A DNA stretch of 64,000 bases from Macrosoma leucophasiata. Lineage: Eukaryota; Arthropoda; Insecta; Lepidoptera; Hedylidae. The stretch spans positions 2,810,001 to 2,874,000 of the forward strand of contig JAWQUS010000003.1 in the NCBI GenBank assembly GCA_036365455.1, in the 5' to 3' direction. Below are positions 1 through 10,383 of this stretch, one piece after another. Numbering within the stretch: position 1 is the first letter of the stretch; the number at the start of each line of letters is the position of its first letter. The translations under genes and the position numbers were made by a program. Below the pieces are notes generated by a model. That model ran no database searches. It saw only the letters and a program-made list of their open reading frames with translations, and was not told the origin of the DNA.

Positions 1-528
1 TAGCTCTCTAAAAATTTTTCGAGTAAAATACATTTGGTCGACTATTACTCGCAAACTTATAATGCCAACTTAAGTGTGATAGTTTTCCTTTTAATTTCGT
101 TATGTGTAGTTACGATTGCTGTAATGTTTGAATTTCTAATAACAACCGTTCAGTTGGTAGTGGGGGGAACACTTGACTCTAACGAAAATTGGCACTTTAA
201 AGATTAATAAGTCACGAGCAGTCAACTAAATCGAAAAAATGATTTTAGCACACCCCTAACATTTTTTAAAGCCCTATCCAACGATAACCCACACTATATT
301 GAAAACGAAAAATATAAAAAAGATATTTGCACGTTTCATGTAGGATAGGTACCCTTAATTATTTTATTTTTCATGGTTTTATTCTACCACTTTGTCGGCG
401 TGATTAAGGTATATACTTGTGCCAAATTTCAAGTCTCTAGTATCAATAGCTTTTGCGCTAAACCACGGACGGACAGACGGACGTGGCGAAACTATAAAGG
501 TTCCTTGTTTACTACGGAACCTAAAAAA
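1..528 (+). repeat. Family F repeat, cut by the window edge
   Basis: A long AT-rich repeat that ends in a block of gacg/gaca repeats and then 'ggttccttgtttactacgg'. The same sequence recurs at 5780-6527, 11125-11745 (minus) and 35430-35877. Complete copies begin 'aaaccggtcaagtg' and 'agggttcc', so their ends pair as short inverted repeats (agggttccgta / tacggaaccct). The start lies outside the window. The 158-codon minus-strand reading frame at 379-855 is only a chance frame across the repeat and its flank. Confidence 0.7.
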
Positions 529-939
529 GAAGTCTGAATTGCTTTTGACAATATCAAATGATCCTACTGTGTAAAAACAAAGTGTTATGCAACTGGCGTA
601 GTACATTTCAGTTTGTGTGTCCGTGCCAAATTTTGAATGAAATACAATCTCACTTCTACATATCGGCGTAAACATTCTATGTTTATTAACCAACGTTATT
701 TTGGCATGGGCTGCTAGTTTTAATCGTGGCGTAAACCTGTCTTTTCTTCCCCTGAGTTTAAATAACCCTCTTTTGTGATAACTACACTGTATTTTGTTTA
801 TGGAACCGATCTGCGTTGGTTTATTTAGGTTAAATTTTGTGTCGTGCGATAACATACGAGTAGTTCTTAATAGTGATGATGTAAATCAAACAACTTTCAA
901 CATTTTGATTTTAGAATAAAATGGATATTTTTCAAATAG
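529..939. other. No recognised feature
   Basis: AT-rich sequence between the family F copy and the hAT-like MITE. I see no gene, RNA or repeat shared with the rest of the window. Confidence 0.5.
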
Positions 940-952
940 GTACATAACATAC

Positions 953-1265
953 CATAGAGCAACGCGGGCCACCGGCCGCCGCGGCGTACCGGAGGGGAGT
1001 AGTCATAGCGTTTATTACCGATGCAAAACAGTCTGTCATTTTTTGCGGGGGGAAATACGTGCGACACACACACTACAAAAATTGTCTTTTACTACGAAAC
1101 CCACACCTTGACTTTAGCAAAATACATCAACAATTTCACGTACACATTTAAACTTATAGTTAAATGGCATAGGGTCACTTGGGCTTGTACTTTGACAGAG
1201 GGGAAAGCTTGCATATTGCTGCTCCCCTCCGGTCCGCCGCGGCCGGTGGCCCGTGTTGCTCTATG
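953..1265 (+). mobile_element. hAT-like MITE (family H, copy 1)
   Basis: Terminal inverted repeats start CATAGAGCAAC and run on through a GC-rich block with ggccaccggccg. The right flank GTACATAA (1266-1273) also occurs on the left at 940-947, separated from the element by 5 extra bases (catac). That fits an 8 bp target duplication of the hAT type followed by a small insertion. A second copy lies inverted at 31982-32273 with a clean 8 bp duplication. Both copies keep the same internal frame open (here 1021-1281), but there is no recognisable transposase, so the element is non-autonomous. Confidence 0.8.
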
Positions 1266-1554
1266 GTACATAAATAGTTAAATACACAAAGTTTCTTATT
1301 AACACAAATATGAGTTCGCATTACAAGAAAAAAAAACAACGCGTTGCACTCTGGGGGTGCCGGCAGAAGTGAGAACTTGAATATTAACGTTGAGCATCTT
1401 TGCCCACCACCACTTTCACCACAACCACTATCAAGTACGTAGGGGCCACTAATTTACATAAATGTTCCAAATTTCTACTCAATCGGGCCAGTATTTTTGC
1501 AGCAAATTGGCTGTGACAGACGGACAGATAAATAGAGTCCATGATCCTTTATAG
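1266..1554. other. No recognised feature
   Basis: The spacer between the hAT-like MITE and the LINE 3' end. No coding signal seen. Confidence 0.5.
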
Positions 1555-1788
1555 CTCGACGAACTGACGGCCGTTGGGGCAGAGGAGTTCTCGAGTGGCG
1601 AGCGCGTACCGGAAAGCGAAGTGTGGGCAGGCCTCCCACAATATGGACCGACGACCTGGTGAAAGTCGCGGGCAATCGCTGGATGAAGGCGGCCCAGAAC
1701 CGTTCGTTGTGGCATTCTTTGGGGGAGGCCTTTGTTCAGCAGTGGACGTCTTGTGGCTGAAATGATGATGATGATGATGATGATGATC
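1555..1788 (+). mobile_element. RTE-like LINE 3' end (family L, copy 1)
   Basis: Read in the right frame this encodes the C-terminal tail of an endonuclease/reverse-transcriptase LINE protein: a GRPPT-IWTDDLVKVAG-NRWM block, then SLWHSLGEAFVQQW, then a stop. It is followed at once by the 3' tail (ATG)n at about 1761-1787. The reverse transcriptase itself is missing, so this is a severely 5'-truncated insertion. Related 3' ends lie at 21780-22240, 22895-23350, 16582-16640 and, reversed, at 28385-28575 and 62118-62345. Confidence 0.75.
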
Positions 1789-2004
1789 CTTTTTTATGTC
1801 ATGGAGTGGCAAAAAAACATACGATTTACGTTGATGGTAAGTAATATATATACAAGAAACCACAGATTTCAATGTTGATGTGAGCGTTGTCACTCCTGAG
1901 GCCTAAGATGGCAAAAAAAAACGAAATAAAAAACAGGGCCGTACAATACCACCTGATCGGAACACGATAGTACTGAACACTACCATTTATAGGCAAGTAG
2001 GTTA
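1789..2004 (-). mobile_element. Family A element, diverged
   Basis: The T-run end 'ttttttatgtcatgga' directly abuts the (ATG)n tail of the preceding LINE. The other end stops at 'ggcaagtaggttag', before the hairpin. Core motifs such as 'cacgatagtactgaacactacc' are kept. An old, truncated copy. Confidence 0.7.
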
Positions 2005-2779
2005 GAAAGGGTTCCGTATTCTTCTCGATGCATAGAACCCCAAAAATCAAATGTATTCCAATAAATCTTACACACTCAAGACAAACACAATCCGATTGAT
2101 TGTCACATAAAACAATTCCCTATTTGCAACCGCAAACTTCACGATGAAGATTAAACGTGAATTTCTCAAATTCAGCCGCGAATGTGTGAATTCAAATTAG
2201 CTGGTGCACGGAACGCAAAACTAATTAAACAGGACTCGCTTACTTCCTCTTGTATCGTAGACAGTCTGACTGGGGCCTTAAGGCTTAAAGATAAGACGCT
2301 TTGTGGGCGGGGCACATTAACCTTTTTATAAAGTGCACTTTTAATAAATAAGACTCGTAAATATCATTTGGGGCGAACCTTATTACTGTATTCCACAAAG
2401 GAGCAGGGAAAGGTAGAGAGAAATTGTTGGGATTCACATATTTGCTTGCATTCAATTCAGGCATTCATACATTCCCTCACCATTCGTCTGATACGGTTTT
2501 GTCTTTGGTTATTGGTAATATATAGCATATTGACTTGTCGTGCACTTCTCCAATCAACAACCAAACCAAACAATCGCCTAAGGTTTGGTTCCTATTGGGA
2601 ATCTTTCGAAAAAGGGAAAAACCCAATAGCACTAATCCCCCGACTCGTAGAATTATTGCAATGTTTTTTTATTATAATGCAAATTACAAAAGTGCAGTCC
2701 TATTGAATAGTAAGTGTACTTATAATTCATGTTTTTCCTTGTGCTCTCTTACTCCATAGTTGCTTTCTGTCTCTCGTGA
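2005..2779. other. No recognised feature
   Basis: AT-rich non-coding sequence. The open frames at 2368-2706 and 2535-2759 overlap, are unlike any protein I know and sit in low-complexity sequence, so I do not call them genes. Confidence 0.5.
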
Positions 2780-2993
2780 CCTTAAAGTTTCTTAAAGTTC
2801 GGGGAGGTTGTCATATGCGAGCGGAGTGAAATGGTGCAGACGTTACCTATCCTCATTGAGAATGGAAACCACTAATGCGATAGTCTTCTGGAGCTGAGTC
2901 TTAAAATTTGGCACAAGATATGTCTACGGAACGGAATTCATCTTGGAGGATAACATTTTCGTTATGAATCTGCGTTTTGTAAGTATATGTTTG
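2780..2993 (+). repeat. Direct repeat, copy 1 of 2
   Basis: About 210 bp repeated in the same orientation at 3352-3560. Shared segments include 'gtgcagacgttacctatcc', 'ctggagctgag' and 'ttggaggataacatttt'. I see no terminal inverted repeats or A-tail. Either a local duplication or two fragments of one unknown repeat. Confidence 0.75.
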
Positions 2994-3351
2994 TTTTCCC
3001 ATACGGATATTGGTGATGACATTTTCCTTGGCAATTTTTCTCATTAGCACCATTTGTAACGTGATCTATCTGTTTGTTAAAATAATCTTGTATTCAAAGA
3101 ATTAAAAAAAAAATGCTTAAGAAAATATCATTTGAAATGCAAACTTGCAATGTCTGGAGAAATACGAGTAGCTATATTTCTAGCCTAATGAGTTATCAAT
3201 AGACGTGGCTCACCAGAAATGGTTATAATAAAAAGTTAATTAAATATTCGACGTTCAGGTGTGAAGATTTATTAGCTCTGTGGTCAGAGGGGCTGGAATA
3301 GAATAAAAACATATTGGTTGTGTAAACTTTTAGTATAAAGCTAGCTGTATG

Positions 3352-3560
3352 TCGTCACCTTAACGTTAGGGCAGGTTGTCATTTGCGAGCGGAGTGAAGG
3401 CGGGAAGTGGTGCAGACGTTACCTATCCTTATTGCGAATGGAAACCACTTATGCGATAGTGTTCTGGAGCTGAGCCTAAAATTTGACACGAGATATGTCT
3501 GCGGAACGATATGCATTTTGGAGGATAACATTTTCATTATGATGCGGTGTTTTGTATACG
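3352..3560 (+). repeat. Direct repeat, copy 2 of 2
   Basis: The partner of 2780-2993, about 570 bp downstream. It differs by scattered substitutions and an extra 'ggcggga' block near 3398. The intervening 360 bp show no shared structure. Confidence 0.75.
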
Positions 3561-3651
3561 TACGTGTGCGGCTTGAGATGTAGAAATGTATATTGGTCGT
3601 TAAGAGTAATTAATTTGTATACATATTTGTTACTGGAGATAGAGTTCGAGT

Positions 3652-3835
3652 GTAGGGCGTAGGCACCACCGCATTACCTAATCTATCTGCCGTCAAATGG
3701 TAGTGTTCAGCACTATCGTGTACCGGTTAAATGACAATGTATGGCCCCGTTATAACAATCACAGATACATAACAAATAAGATCTCAGGGAAGGCATCGCA
3801 TCAGTTTGCCACCAACGTTATTAAAAAAAAAAAAT
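3652..3835 (+). mobile_element. Family A element, diverged
   Basis: Starts at 'gggcgtaggcaccaccgc' and ends in a 12-A run. The hairpin-bearing end is lost and the middle is shortened. It belongs to a subfamily with 'tatggccccgt' in place of 'tacggccctgt'. Confidence 0.65.
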
Positions 3836-4318
3836 AGTGTTCGGGTTAGATTGTAATTTTATACGAATATAATTGAATAGCTAAGACCCTAAGACCTTAT
3901 TGGTGACATGCATGTTTGCATTTCTGGTTTTACCATACCTATATAAAAATAAGCGTAGTAATAAGTCAATATCATTAGGTACGTGTATTTCAAAGTTGCA
4001 ACAAACAATCTTGTCGTCAAGTGCCCGCTCTTATTAAATGTCGAAAATAATTTGCAAGTAAAAAAAAAATCTCCACAAAGAGGGGACATGGGCCGTCAAG
4101 ATAAGGGAGGCTGAGCGAGCATAAATATAAATCGCACCATAAACGTCAGTTGTACAATTCACCCGCCGTCACCCGCTACGGCCGGGCCACTGCTGCTGCG
4201 AAACTGGGGTAGGGATACTGTTCCATCACTTGTGAAGAAAAACTGGACAAGACTGTTTTAATATATTGGATTTGGTTGTCTTATATGATCATTGTAAATT
4301 AATAAAACAAAAGGATTT
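3836..4318. other. No recognised feature
   Basis: Contains a 66-codon minus-strand frame (3889-4089) with no family resemblance. Otherwise plain AT-rich sequence. Confidence 0.5.
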
Positions 4319-4523
4319 TACTGGTGGTGGAGTCAAGGGACTTAAAGGCGTAGGCACCTCCGCATTACCAATGCCAATTAGTAGTGTAAGGTACTATCGT
4401 GTTCCATTAAGATGGTAATGTATGGCCCCGTAATTACTATCAGAGAGACATAACAGTTATGGTTTCAGAAGTGGCGACGTATCTGCATTTTGACCTCTAA
4501 TTTGTGTGTATTTGTCGGTCCCG
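4319..4523 (+). mobile_element. Family A element (variant), truncated at its A-rich end
   Basis: Begins 'tactggtggtggagtc' and runs to 'tttgtgtgtatttgtc', where family B sequence takes over, so the last 80 or so bases are missing. Same subfamily as 3652-3835, 39548-39825 and 55005-55246. Confidence 0.7.
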
Positions 4524-4668
4524 GTCCCGGTTTCTATCTATAGATAGCAGTCGTTAAACCTTGTCGGAGGCCATATGGGGCGGTTTGAAAACATCCGACA
4601 ACGGGTGCCCACTAACCCTTATCTCCACCAACCCGCATTGGAGCAGCGTGGTGGAGTCAGCTTCAGGC
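4524..4668 (-). repeat. Family B repeat, partial
   Basis: Matches the complement of 12224-12475, 15150-15478 and 59160-59485: 'atagatagcagtcgttaa', 'aaaacatccgacaa', 'gcattggagcagcgtgg'. Only the middle of the family is present, between a family A fragment and a D SINE. Confidence 0.7.
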
Positions 4669-4671
4669 CTG

Positions 4672-4850
4672 TGCAAGCACATTAGGTATAAACCTGTGTC
4701 GTGGATGCCGTTGTACACTCACAACACATAAACAAACACCCAGATCCGAAATAAATATCTATAGGCCAAATATTTGTCCCGGTGCGGGGATCGAACCCTT
4801 CAAATCAAACGGTCCTCTCACACCGCTGGACTAAAACTGGGTCGTCAAAA
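4672..4850 (-). mobile_element. tRNA-derived SINE, family D
   Basis: On the minus strand the head reads as a tRNA-like promoter: an A box close to TAGTCCAGCGG and a B box GGTTCGATCCCCG, followed by a tail that ends near 'tgtgcttgcac'. This copy has lost 'gcgacc' between the anticodon region and the B box. Other copies lie at 6822-7030, 13988-14190, 35238-35395 and 54782-55004. Confidence 0.75.
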
Positions 4851-5331
4851 CAACCATTGCGCGCACCTGATTATTAATAACGTTATATTTGTACGAAATA
4901 TACAATAGCAGTAGCAAAACCCGGCCCGTTCTCGTGACATTTATAGCTTATTCCGAATTTACGGCTTAAGCCACTCGTCACTTGTATTTATGAGCGCTAA
5001 TATTACAACTGTCAACTTAAATACCAGCGCCATTGTGTAGTGTGAGAGAATATTTGCCATGGTTGCTGTACAAAACGTGGGGGTTCAAATTTCGAAATAC
5101 AAAAATTATTTTGTGATGTAAATGGACGTGATTACGTTAATAGTATCTTTACTAAAACGATTATATTATATGACAGAGATCGATGTTAGTGTAGTTCATA
5201 TTAAATTTTTTAGCTTATTTCTAATACATATTGTCATATTTTTTATTTTCCTAATAAAATGCGATTAAATTTGGAAATTAATTTGACTGCGTTCCAACTG
5301 CTTTACTTTTAAGTTTCGGTGGCTTAGTGGT
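4851..5331. other. No recognised feature
   Basis: AT-rich, with no repeat shared elsewhere in the window. Confidence 0.5.
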
Positions 5332-5592
5332 AGAGGTAAATGCAGTCATTAAGGCATACACACAAACACCCACGATTCGCCGGTTACGTTATTGGCCTAT
5401 TTAATAGATAGCGAGCCTGTTGACATCTCCGAGCACATTACCAAATTCCGAGGTACTGAGAATCTTCCAGAAAATGGAGAAATCTCAATAGAACCAGAGA
5501 TAAATGATTCTACTCTATCGGTGTAGTAGCCCCGATCCGGGAATCGAACCCAGGAGAAGCAGTAGTAGCCTGCTACCACTACGCACGCATAG
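5332..5592 (-). mobile_element. tRNA-derived SINE, family E
   Basis: Read on the minus strand: a tRNA-like head with a B box (ggttcgattcccgg type), a central 'tctatt-gagatttctccattttctgg' stretch, and an end near 'atttacctctaccac'. Other copies sit at 7928-8182, 29711-30020, 34827-35100, 50568-50815, 55255-55541 and 62490-62690. Confidence 0.75.
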
Positions 5593-5779
5593 GCTTATAA
5601 GTAATGTGGGGCTGTAAGTGTAAGCGTATTTTATTTATCTTAATTTTGAAACACTGAAATTTTTTTTCGTAAGTTTATATGACGACATTAGACTTATTAA
5701 TTTACAGATCTAAGATTTGTGTTTTAATACTGTTCTTAAATTTCCTTAAATCTGAGACGACGGCACATATTTAAGAAAA
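5593..5779. other. Short spacer, nothing recognised
   Basis: AT-rich spacer between the E SINE and the family F copy. Confidence 0.4.
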
Positions 5780-6181
5780 AAACCGGTCAAGTGCCAGGCC
5801 ACGCGCCGTGTAGGGTTCCCTAGTTATAAGGATTAATGCAATGAAAAAATATGTATATTTTCCATGGAATTGTTCGAAATTTTCGAGTAAAATACATTTG
5901 ATCGAATAATACTCGCAAACTTGCAAGGCCAACTTAAGTGGATAGTTTTCCTTTTGATTTCATTATATTATCTACTATTACCGTAACGTTTGAATTTCTA
6001 ACAACAACCGTTTAGTTGGTGGGAGGGGGACACTTGACTTGAACGAAAATTTGCACTTTAAAGCTTAATAAAAGTCACGAACAGTTAACTAAAACGAAAA
6101 ATGTTTTAGCACACCCCTAACATTTTTGAAAGATCTATCCAACGATATCCTAGTAACCAATAGGTTTTGCGCTAAACCGCG

Positions 6182-6213
<32 letters not shown>

Positions 6214-6527
6214 GACATGGCGAAACTATAACTACTGGTGGTAGAGCTCCAGTGACCGAGCTCGCGGGCGTAGGCACCACCGCATTACCTAACGTTCAGC
6301 ACTATCGTGTTCCGGTCAGGTGGTAATGTACGGCCCTGTAATTTCCGGCACAGAGGCACAATACCTTAAGCCTCAGAAGTGGTAACGCATCTGAATTTTG
6401 ACCTCTGGTCTTTGTATGGGTGTCTATAGGCTGCAGTCATCACTTAACATCAATGTGAACTGCATGCTTGTTTGCCATTTTCATTACATAAAAAAGGGTT
6501 CCTTGTTTACTACGGAACCCTAAAAAG
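5780..6527 (+). repeat. Family F repeat, interrupted by a family A element
   Basis: Starts 'aaaaccggtcaagtgcc' and runs to the gaca block and 'ggcgaaactata' at 6230. It then resumes at 6496 with 'gggttccttgtttactacgg'. The uninterrupted copy at 35430-35877 shows the two parts were once continuous, so it serves as an empty site for the family A insertion. Its outer ends form the inverted pair agggttcc / ggaaccct. Confidence 0.8.
6234..6495 (+). mobile_element. Family A element inside family F
   Basis: Runs from ACTGGTGGTAGAGCTCC to ATTACATAAAAAA. The empty site at 35838-35853 shows the host sequence 'ctataagggttcc', and no clear target duplication flanks the insert. The first 30 bp hold the hairpin GAGCTCC...GAGCTC seen in all complete copies. 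Confidence 0.85.
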
Positions 6528-6821
6528 GAGTCAGCTTAGATTCCTAAGTGAATCTCAAGAAGACATCCGATCCACAACAAACCAAAAAGGATACAATAAA
6601 ATAACTTTTCACAACAAGGCATCATCTGGCTCAGGTTTTACGATAGATCGCAAAGTTTACTGCCGAGTCGAATATATCCTAAATAAAATATTAATTCAAA
6701 TCCGACAATCCGACGCACACAGTGACTGATCCATATTTTTGTCCCGCGTGGTAACATCGTCTAACTGACCCTGTAGTGTTGTTTCGAATTTCGTGAATGA
6801 ACCTGGTATAATAATAATAAT
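6528..6821. other. No recognised feature
   Basis: A spacer between family F and a D SINE. The 85-codon frame starting at 6472 spans unrelated repeats and is not a gene. Confidence 0.5.
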
Positions 6822-7030
6822 AAATAAAATACGCTTACACTCACAGCCCCACAGTAGGTATAAACCTGTGTCGTGGGTGCCGTTGTACACACACAACACA
6901 TACACAAACACCCAGACCCGAAACAAATATCTGTAGGCCATACAAATATTTATCCCGGTGCGGGGATCGAACCCGCGACCCTTCGAATCAAACGGTCATC
7001 TCACACCGCTGGACTAACCGGGTCGTCAAA
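6822..7030 (-). mobile_element. tRNA-derived SINE, family D, near full length
   Basis: The minus-strand head has an A box TAGTCCAGCGG and a B box GGTTCGATCCCCG inside a tRNA-like segment that starts GACCCGG. The body carries 'tctgggtgtttgtgtatg' and the tail runs into 'agcgtattttatttatt'. The tail sits at the left, with taa/taat repeats beyond it. A weak short duplication (tggtat) flanks it. Confidence 0.8.
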
Positions 7031-7083
7031 CCGTGGTATTGATGCGACTTAATTTGACCTTTTATAATTTGTTTTTTTTTCTA

Positions 7084-7367
7084 CAGGTAGTAGAGCTCCA
7101 GTGATGGAGCTCGCGGGCGTAGGCACCAACGCATTACCTAATATACTTGCCGCTAATTGGTAGTGTTCAGCACTATCGTGTTCCGGTCAGGTGGTTATGT
7201 ACGGCCCTGTAATTTCCGGCACAGAGACATAACACCTTAGGCCTCAGGAGTGGTATCGCATCTGCATTTTGATCGTGGTCTTTGTGTAAGTGTCTATAGG
7301 CTGCAGTCATCACTTATCATCAATGTGAAGTGCATTCTTGTTTGCCATTTTTATTACATAAAAAAAA
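7084..7367 (+). mobile_element. Family A element, near full length
   Basis: Starts 'ggtagtagagctcc' and ends 'ttattacataaaaaaaa'. All core blocks are present, including the hairpin 'gagctccagtgatggagctc'. Confidence 0.85.
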
Positions 7368-7927
7368 GGTTTCAACTTCAAACATGCGTTCCCTCACCGT
7401 CCGGACTAAAGTATTAATTGGTCCTGTGGTACCCGTAGAAGTACGCGTACCAGAATTGAACACCACTGACCCATTGTCGCGTAGTCGCAACAATGAACGT
7501 AGTGTGAAACCCCCGACATTTCTGGGCGCATTAGACCGGCGACTATAAAACTTTATTTATGGGTGGACTATGAATGCGCGCCCTTTTTATTATGTTAATT
7601 CGGCGAGGTTGGTGCTGTGGTGAGCGGACCTAATTTACGAGCACCGGGTGACAGACCGGGCGAGTGGAGGGTTAGAATGTCGTCACGTGACGTATGGCGA
7701 GAATTTCTTTGCAAGTATGCTAGGTGTTTTAGGGTTATAAGAGCTGCGATGGAGGTTTTAATCAGTGAGGAACAGTATCCAGCAAGAAAAGTGCCTTCGA
7801 AAGGTACAATCGGCTAGTTTCAAGTGTCTGTTTGTTTTCAGACCATAATTGTTTTTGAATTTTGAATAATAGTAACATTGCACAAAGAAAATATATTTAA
7901 GATTACTATAATACTTTTGAAAACTGT
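7368..7927. other. No recognised feature, locally CpG-rich
   Basis: Around 7590-7720 the sequence is richer in CpG than its surroundings (for example 'gacagaccgggcgagtgg'), and a 66-codon frame starts at 7617. No family resemblance and no splice evidence I can judge. It could be a diverged repeat or an exon. Confidence 0.4.
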
Positions 7928-8182
7928 CTCAGAAGCCTAGTGCTACTACTGCCTACTAAGCTGGGGTCCTGGACTCGATTCCCGGGTTGGGGACTATCAG
8001 AGACAACGGTATAAGATCCTTTACCTTTGGTTCTATTGGGATTGTTTCTTTTCTGGAAGATTCCCCTCGGAGTTTGATAATGTGTCCAGAGATGTAAGCA
8101 TGCTCGCCACCATTACAGGGGTCAAAACGTGACCGGCGAATCGTGGGTGTTTGCACGTATGCTTGAATGCATGCACTTAACC
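7928..8182 (+). mobile_element. tRNA-derived SINE, family E
   Basis: Starts in the tRNA-like head (A box 'tagtgctactactgcc' altered; B box 'gactcgattcccggg') and ends 'cttgaatgcatgcactta'. The last part of the consensus is missing. A family A element begins four bases later. Confidence 0.75.
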
Positions 8183-8186
8183 TTTG

Positions 8187-8468
8187 TTTTTTTTATGTAA
8201 TGGAAGTGAACAAGCATGCAGTTCACATTGATGTTAAGTGATGACTGCAGCCTATAGACACTTACACAAAGACCAAGGCTAAGATGCGGATGCGTTACCA
8301 CTCCTCAGGCCTAAGGTGTTATGCCTCTGTGCCGGAAATTACAGGGCCGCACATTACCATCAGATCGGGACACGATAGTGCTGAACACTACCATTTAGCG
8401 GCAAGTATATTAGGTAATGCGGTGGTGCCTTCGCCCGCGAGCTCCGTCACTGGAGCTCTACCAGCAGT
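8187..8468 (-). mobile_element. Family A element, full length
   Basis: T-run end at the left. At the right, the perfect hairpin GAGCTCC (8439-8445) / GGAGCTC (8452-8458) lies ten bases from the end CCAGCAGT. The best copy for defining the element's two ends. Confidence 0.85.
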
Positions 8469-8627
8469 AAGTGAGTTGTTGAGTCTTTACAAATACCGTT
8501 TTTGAAAGGTTGTATATAAAATAAGTAGCTTACAGCTACTGTTAAGTTTTGTAATAAATCGTCCTTTATATTTCGATCGTATTCTTAAATATACATGTAA
8601 AAAAACTGGAGGCTAGGCGGGGTCTAC

Positions 8628-8680
8628 TCGTGACCACGGCCGTCGCATTACGGCCGAAACGTCGAGTGTCGAGGTAAATA
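8628..8680 (+). repeat. Penelope-type terminal stem-loop motif
   Basis: 'tgaccacggccgt' then a short loop and 'acggccgaaacgtcgag'. The stem ggccgt/acggcc is immediately followed by GAAACGTC. The same arrangement is found in the GIY-YIG element at 46771-46812 and at 20541-20573, 30167-30200 and 56165-56204, with different stem sequences. Probably the end of a Penelope-like fragment. Element limits not determined. Confidence 0.5.
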
Positions 8681-8743
8681 CTTCGATTAAAATAGTACGC
8701 GATTAAGTCCCGTTTACAATATAAAAATAGGCGGAGATGTTTT

Positions 8744-8997
8744 ACTGGTGGTAGAGCTCCAGTGACAGAGCTCGCGGGCGTAGTCTAAATGGTAGTGTTC
8801 AGCACTATCGTGTTCCGGTCAGGTGGTAATGAACGGCCCTGTAATTTCCGGCACAGAGGCATAACACCTCAGGCCTCAGGAGTGGTAACGCATCTGCATT
8901 TTGACCTTGGTCTTTGTGTGGGTGTCTAAAGGCCGCAGTAATCACTTAACATCAATGTGAACTGCATGCTTGTTTGCCACTTCCATTACATTAAAAA
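8744..8997 (+). mobile_element. Family A element with an internal deletion
   Basis: ACTGGTGG start and 'attacattaaaaa' end. About 35 bp between 'gcgggcgtag' and 'taaatggtagtg' are missing compared with other copies. The hairpin is intact. Confidence 0.85.
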
Positions 8998-9352
8998 GAA
9001 ACTCAAGGCTTGAAATTTGTTTTATAAGTTCGTAACTCAAGAACATTCGCTGCCGAAGTAATTTAATTTAGAACCTAAAAACTACTAAAATCGCAGGTAA
9101 TGCTCGGTTTTCGTGGAAATGGATTTCGGGTGGAAAAAAAGGAAAATATAAACAAATTCACTCGGAAAAGGCTAAAACCGAGTAAAAAATAGTTGGTTGG
9201 AATACGCACATGTTCTGTTTTCTGCTTGAAATACAGGTTTAATTATTTTCTTTTATTTTTACAAATGAACGTTTGATCAAAGTAAACTTAAATAAAGGTA
9301 CAGATTTTTTTTTGCGTTTTCGAGTAATGTTTCTGTGTCCTCGAATGGACAG
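8998..9352. other. No recognised feature
   Basis: AT-rich non-coding sequence with no repeat seen elsewhere in the window. Confidence 0.5.
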
Positions 9353-9355
9353 TTA

Positions 9356-9493
9356 TGGTGAGATTCACAGACCGCACTACGACGTTACTTTCGAGCAAAG
9401 TACGCTTCGAACTGTCAAAACCCATACATTTCTGACAGTTCTAAGCAAACTTTGCTCAAAGTAAAGTCGTAGTGCGGTCTGTGAATCTCACCA
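9356..9493. mobile_element. TIR MITE with TTA duplication
   Basis: Long inverted repeats, with TGGTGAGATTCACAGACCGC at the left and its complement at the right, extending over about 45 bp per arm. It is flanked by TTA at 9353-9355 and 9494-9496. A 3 bp TWA duplication is typical of PIF/Harbinger-type elements. The element is 138 bp, almost entirely foldback, with no coding capacity. Confidence 0.8.
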
Positions 9494-9589
9494 TTAGAGT
9501 TTTAAACATGCATACATACTTTTTTATCGAGTCTCCGCGTTCTATGTATCTACCTACCTACCTAATGGAGGTCTACCATTGATTCTTAA

Positions 9590-9873
9590 TTTTTTTTATA
9601 TGTGTTATGGAAAATGCAAATAAGCATGCAGTTCACATTGATGTTAAGTGACGACTGCAGCCTAAAGATACTTACATAAAGACCAAGGTTAAAATGCAGA
9701 TGCGTTACCACTCCTGAGGCCTGAGGTGTTATGCCTCTGTGCCGTAAATTACAGGGCCGCACATTACCACCTGACCGAAACACGATAGTGCTGAACACTA
9801 CCATTTAGCGGCAAGTATATTAGGTAATGCTGTGGTGCCTGCGCGCGCGAGCTCCGTCACTGGAGCTCTACCA
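9590..9873 (-). mobile_element. Family A element
   Basis: T-run at the left, hairpin GAGCTCC/GGAGCTC at the right. The final 'ccagt' is altered to 'ccaat'. Confidence 0.85.
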
Positions 9874-10383
9874 ATTATATTACGAATTGTTTTTTTATTT
9901 AATCTTTTATGCAATAAAATGATACATAACAAGTATATCTATTTCTTCATTCACTTAATCATCATTTTGTATAGAAAGTAAAGCTTATAGAGTGTTATTC
10001 ATAAAATATCCCAAACCAGATTGGAATTTTCAATATTTCTATAATCCCGAGTGGTTATGACGGTTGACACTGAGTTACAGCCGCGTATGTCGTAAAAATT
10101 TAACGACCCGATATAACTATTCTCTTGATATAAATTGTAACAGTCAGTGCATGGTATGGGGTAATGTTATTAGTGACAATTTTAAGGTGAACGAAACTTT
10201 ATAACGTAACTCTTCCCTCCCGCTGCGTGTAGTGTATGTGACATGCATTTAATAATTTGATAATAGGATATAGGAAACTGTTTTTTTATTGTTCCATTTA
10301 TTTTTTTGCAGTAACACATGCGAGTGAATTTTTTAAATTAAAGAAAAACGTGATTATCCGTTTGAACTATGTTTGCCACTTTG
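9874..10383. other. Nothing recognised apart from a possible foldback relic
   Basis: AT-rich. 'taacacatgcgagtgaatt' plus 'aattaaagaaaaacg' near 10313-10350 resembles the outer flank of the foldback elements at 23612-23840 and 39179-39337. Confidence 0.4.

Noticed and set aside
379..855. 158-codon open frame on the minus strand
   Set aside because: Covers the end of a family F repeat and its flank; no domain, and the part in the repeat is not open in other copies.
3654..3680. Separate gene promoter at 'gggcgtaggcaccaccgc'
   Set aside because: The phrase is part of family A and appears in nearly every copy.
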